A DNA stretch of 64,000 nucleotides from Gordonibacter sp. An230. Lineage in GTDB: Bacteria > Actinomycetota > Coriobacteriia > Coriobacteriales > Eggerthellaceae. Made by a program: the position numbers and the translations under genes. Positions 62,345-64,000 of this stretch are shown here, one piece after another (position 1 is the stretch's first letter; every line of letters begins with the position of its first letter). The notes under the pieces were generated by a model. It was not told where the DNA came from. It did no database searches and saw only the letters and a program-made list of their open reading frames with translations. The DNA lies in the NCBI RefSeq assembly GCF_002159915.1, contig NZ_NFJP01000016.1, forward strand, positions 1-64,000, given 5' to 3'.

Positions 62345-62389
62345 GATCATATGATAAACTCCTCTCAATCACATGATTGAGAGGAGTTT
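62345..62389 (+). promoter_or_regulatory. 34-bp near-perfect palindrome over the ribosome-binding site of the toxin-antitoxin operon
   Basis: AAACTCCTCTCAATCA (62356-62371), CA, TGATTGAGAGGAGTTT (62374-62389): 16-bp arms without mismatch, ending 3 nt before the antitoxin ATG. The right arm contains the Shine-Dalgarno GAGAGGAG, so the mRNA could hide it in a hairpin. A second small palindrome ATCATATGAT (62346-62355) abuts it. It is probably the operator bound by the antitoxin. Confidence 0.75.
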
Positions 62390-62392
62390 GCT

Positions 62393-62962
62393 ATGCCGCA
62401 CGATCTTACCGCGCAGGACGTGAAGCGCATTCGGGAGAAGTACGGGTTGACGCAACAGGGGTTCGCCCGCCTGCTGGGGCTCGGCGAGGCGAGCGTGGTG
62501 CGTTACGAGAACGGGCAGAAGCCGAGCAAGGCGAACGCGAACCTCATACGCGCGGCGGACGACCCCGCTTTCATGAAGGGCTGCCTCGAGCGCGACGGCG
62601 AGCTGCTTTCCGCCGGCCAGCGTGAGAAGACAGAAAAGATCGTGTACGCGCTGGTTTCCTTCGACGAGGATGGGGGCATTATGGACATCAATGAGATGTA
62701 CGAGATCACGCTGCAGCAGGAAGTGCTGATCGAGCAGATTGCCGATCTTGCGGGAAAGGTGTCGAACCTGCTCATTGCCGCACGTGACAATGGGGATGCG
62801 ATTGCGGAGGCGATTTACGAGGATGTGCTTAAGCAACTCGCTTTGATTCGGCCGAACATCATCCGGCGGGAGAATTCGAATGCTCCCAAATTGTCCGAAA
62901 TCAGGGGTCAAATTGCATGTTTGAAGAGCATCGCCGAAAGGCGCGAGGCGAAAGCGGCTTAA
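62393..62962 (+). CDS. HTH antitoxin (MqsA/HigA-like DNA-binding domain)
   Basis: 189 residues. An N-terminal HTH, IREKYGLTQQGFARLLGLGE then ASVVRYENGQKPS, is of the type found in MqsA/YgiT and similar antitoxins. The ~110-residue C-terminal part is mostly helical and Ala/Glu-rich and presumably binds the toxin. It is followed 1 nt later by the zeta-toxin gene, and is preceded by a long palindrome fit for autoregulation. Confidence 0.8.
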   Translation: MPHDLTAQDVKRIREKYGLTQQGFARLLGLGEASVVRYENGQKPSKANANLIRAADDPAFMKGCLERDGELLSAGQREKTEKIVYALVSFDEDGGIMDINEMYEITLQQEVLIEQIADLAGKVSNLLIAARDNGDAIAEAIYEDVLKQLALIRPNIIRRENSNAPKLSEIRGQIACLKSIAERREAKAA

Positions 62963-62963
62963 T

Positions 62964-63746
62964 ATGGGGAAGCTTGAAGACTATTCAGATGATGAATTCC
63001 GTGCGCGGTTCCAATTAATTGTAAGCATGCTTCTTGCGGATGTATCGTGCGTTCCGGCTGACCATCCTCGCGCATTTCTGCTTGGCGGGCAGAGCGGCGC
63101 AGGAAAAACAACGCTGCATCGAATGCTTCAGGACTCTTTCAACGGCAACGCGATCGTCGTCAACGGCGACGAATACCGCTCGCGGCATCCTCGGTTCCGC
63201 GAGATCGCCGCGCGCTACGGCGTCGATGGTCCTGCGCATACGGCGGCGTGGGCGGGGCGTATGGTCGAAGCCGTTGTGGACGCGCTGTCCGTGATGAGCT
63301 ACAACCTTGTGATCGAGGGGACGCTGCGCACGTCCGAGGTGCCGCTTAAAACGGCCGCGCTCTTGCGCGAGCGCGGCTATGCGGTTTCTCTCGCGCTCAT
63401 GGCCGTGAAACCGGAGATATCGCTTATCAGCTGTCAGCTGCGCTACGAGCAGATGCGCCTTGCGGGCACCGAGCCGCGCGCGGTGGATCCCGCGCACCAC
63501 CTCGCCATCGTCAAGGCCATCGTCGGGAACTTGAAAACGCTTGAGGATTCGGGCCTGTTCGACAACGTGGGCCTCTATTCTCGCAGCGAGCAGTGCCTGT
63601 TCGATAGCGCCGGCGGCGAGGGACGGGCGAGCGAAGCCCTTGAGCGCATCCTTTTCGGGGAATGGACGGAGGAGGAGCGCGCCCATCTTGCCTATCTGGA
63701 TCAACGTCTGCAGGCTCTGCGCTGTTGCGATCCTGTTGAAGGGTAG
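62964..63746 (+). CDS. Zeta-toxin family kinase (PezT-like)
   Basis: 260 residues. Walker A GGQSGAGKTTLHRML (~41-55), VVNGDEYRSRHPRF (~68) with the catalytic-type Asp, and the LVIEGTLRTSEVPLKTA segment (~114) that binds substrate in zeta toxins. Characterised family members phosphorylate UDP-N-acetylglucosamine and block cell-wall synthesis. The C-terminal ~80 residues are variable. It is paired with the HTH antitoxin upstream rather than a classical epsilon antitoxin. Confidence 0.87.
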   Translation: MGKLEDYSDDEFRARFQLIVSMLLADVSCVPADHPRAFLLGGQSGAGKTTLHRMLQDSFNGNAIVVNGDEYRSRHPRFREIAARYGVDGPAHTAAWAGRMVEAVVDALSVMSYNLVIEGTLRTSEVPLKTAALLRERGYAVSLALMAVKPEISLISCQLRYEQMRLAGTEPRAVDPAHHLAIVKAIVGNLKTLEDSGLFDNVGLYSRSEQCLFDSAGGEGRASEALERILFGEWTEEERAHLAYLDQRLQALRCCDPVEG

Positions 63747-63758
63747 CGTAGGGCAGGG

Positions 63759-64000
63759 TTGCGAGAGGCGCTTGCGAACTGCCTGGTGAATGCAGATTAC
63801 TATGGTCGGTGTGGATTGGTCGTCTTGAAAACACCAGAGTGCATTGAGCTTGCGAACCCCGGCGGGTTCCGAGTCGATGTGGACAAGGCCCTTGCAGGGG
63901 GCGTCTCCGATCCACGCAATGCGACGATGGCGAAGATGTTCTCCCTCGTCGAGATAGGGGAGCGTGCGGGTAGCGGTCTTCCGAAAATCGTCGATGGATG
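63759..64000 (+). pseudogene. 5'-truncated ATP-binding (AlbA_2/HATPase_c_4-type) protein remnant
   Basis: The frame reads LREALANCLVNADYYGRCGL, then CIELANPGGFRVDVDKAL, SDPRNATMAKMFSLVEIGERA and GSGLPKIVDG at the window edge. This is the C-terminal ATPase-like segment of the RecG-related putative DNA-binding/ATP-binding family. There is no start codon and no N-terminal part: the homology begins five codons after the zeta-toxin stop, in the same frame. The 3' end lies beyond the window, so only the 5' truncation is certain. Confidence 0.7.

Overview
The window is high-GC, densely coded DNA most like the chromosome of a gut Coriobacteriia member (Eggerthella/Gordonibacter type; inferred from content, not from a database search). 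The hints are many MFS and Dms-type redox modules, CaiB-family CoA-transferases, duplicated fixCX genes, and a mono-functional BirA with BioY. Three exact copies of TGTTTCACGTGAAACA (152, 200 and 17555) are parS-type ParB sites, so the window probably lies near the replication origin.

Layout. (1) 0-13 kb is a housekeeping block: a small membrane protein, a dimethylargininase-like hydrolase, an RlmD/TrmA-type RNA methyltransferase, a zinc-ribbon membrane protein, tilS, maf, hpt, ftsH, a folP-folK fusion and birA. The birA gene carries an in-frame insert of about 210 bp. (2) 13-17 kb holds a MATE exporter, bioY and a lone fabH. (3) 17-24 kb has 1.4 kb of repeat-bearing non-coding DNA, then a 1606-residue sortase-type surface protein whose promoter spacer contains a run of ten G, then a class I glutamine amidotransferase. 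(4) 24.5-40 kb is a CoA-thioester catabolic or reductive cluster: two CaiB-type CoA-transferases, two MFS carriers, FixC, FixX, an old-yellow-enzyme/dienoyl-CoA reductase-like flavoprotein, an enoyl-CoA hydratase, an acyl-CoA ligase fused to a metallo-beta-lactamase hydrolase, an acyl-CoA dehydrogenase and a DinB-like protein. Five sites in it match the sigma-54 -24/-12 consensus. (5) 40.8-44.4 kb encodes sigma-54 itself and a sigma-54 activator, the likely controllers of region 4. (6) 44.5-51.5 kb (minus strand) has a DASS/SLC13 carrier, an MFS carrier and a three-subunit molybdopterin oxidoreductase. (7) 51.7-62.3 kb has a LysR regulator, then an acyl-CoA dehydrogenase, fixA, fixB, a hotdog protein, a phytoene-desaturase-like flavoprotein, a CoA-transferase, a CoA ligase, fixC and fixX. 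(8) 62.3-64 kb has an HTH/zeta toxin-antitoxin pair and a 5'-truncated ATP-binding-protein remnant.

How the parts fit. Regions 4 and 7 both have the parts list of the E. coli cai/fix loci: acid uptake, CoA loading by ligase or transferase, a CaiA-like acyl-CoA dehydrogenase, and electron transfer through FixAB to FixCX at the membrane. The substrates are unknown. Only region 7 has FixAB, so it may serve both sets. Three promoters (the molybdoenzyme operon, the neighbouring MFS gene and the region-7 operon) share a 46-bp element ending in TATACT, which joins regions 6 and 7 into one apparent regulon. An attractive but unproven reading is a pathway that reduces and then dehydroxylates, or otherwise respires, plant- or host-derived unsaturated acids.

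All reading was by eye. No homology search, folding or codon statistics were run, and family calls rest on recognised motifs.
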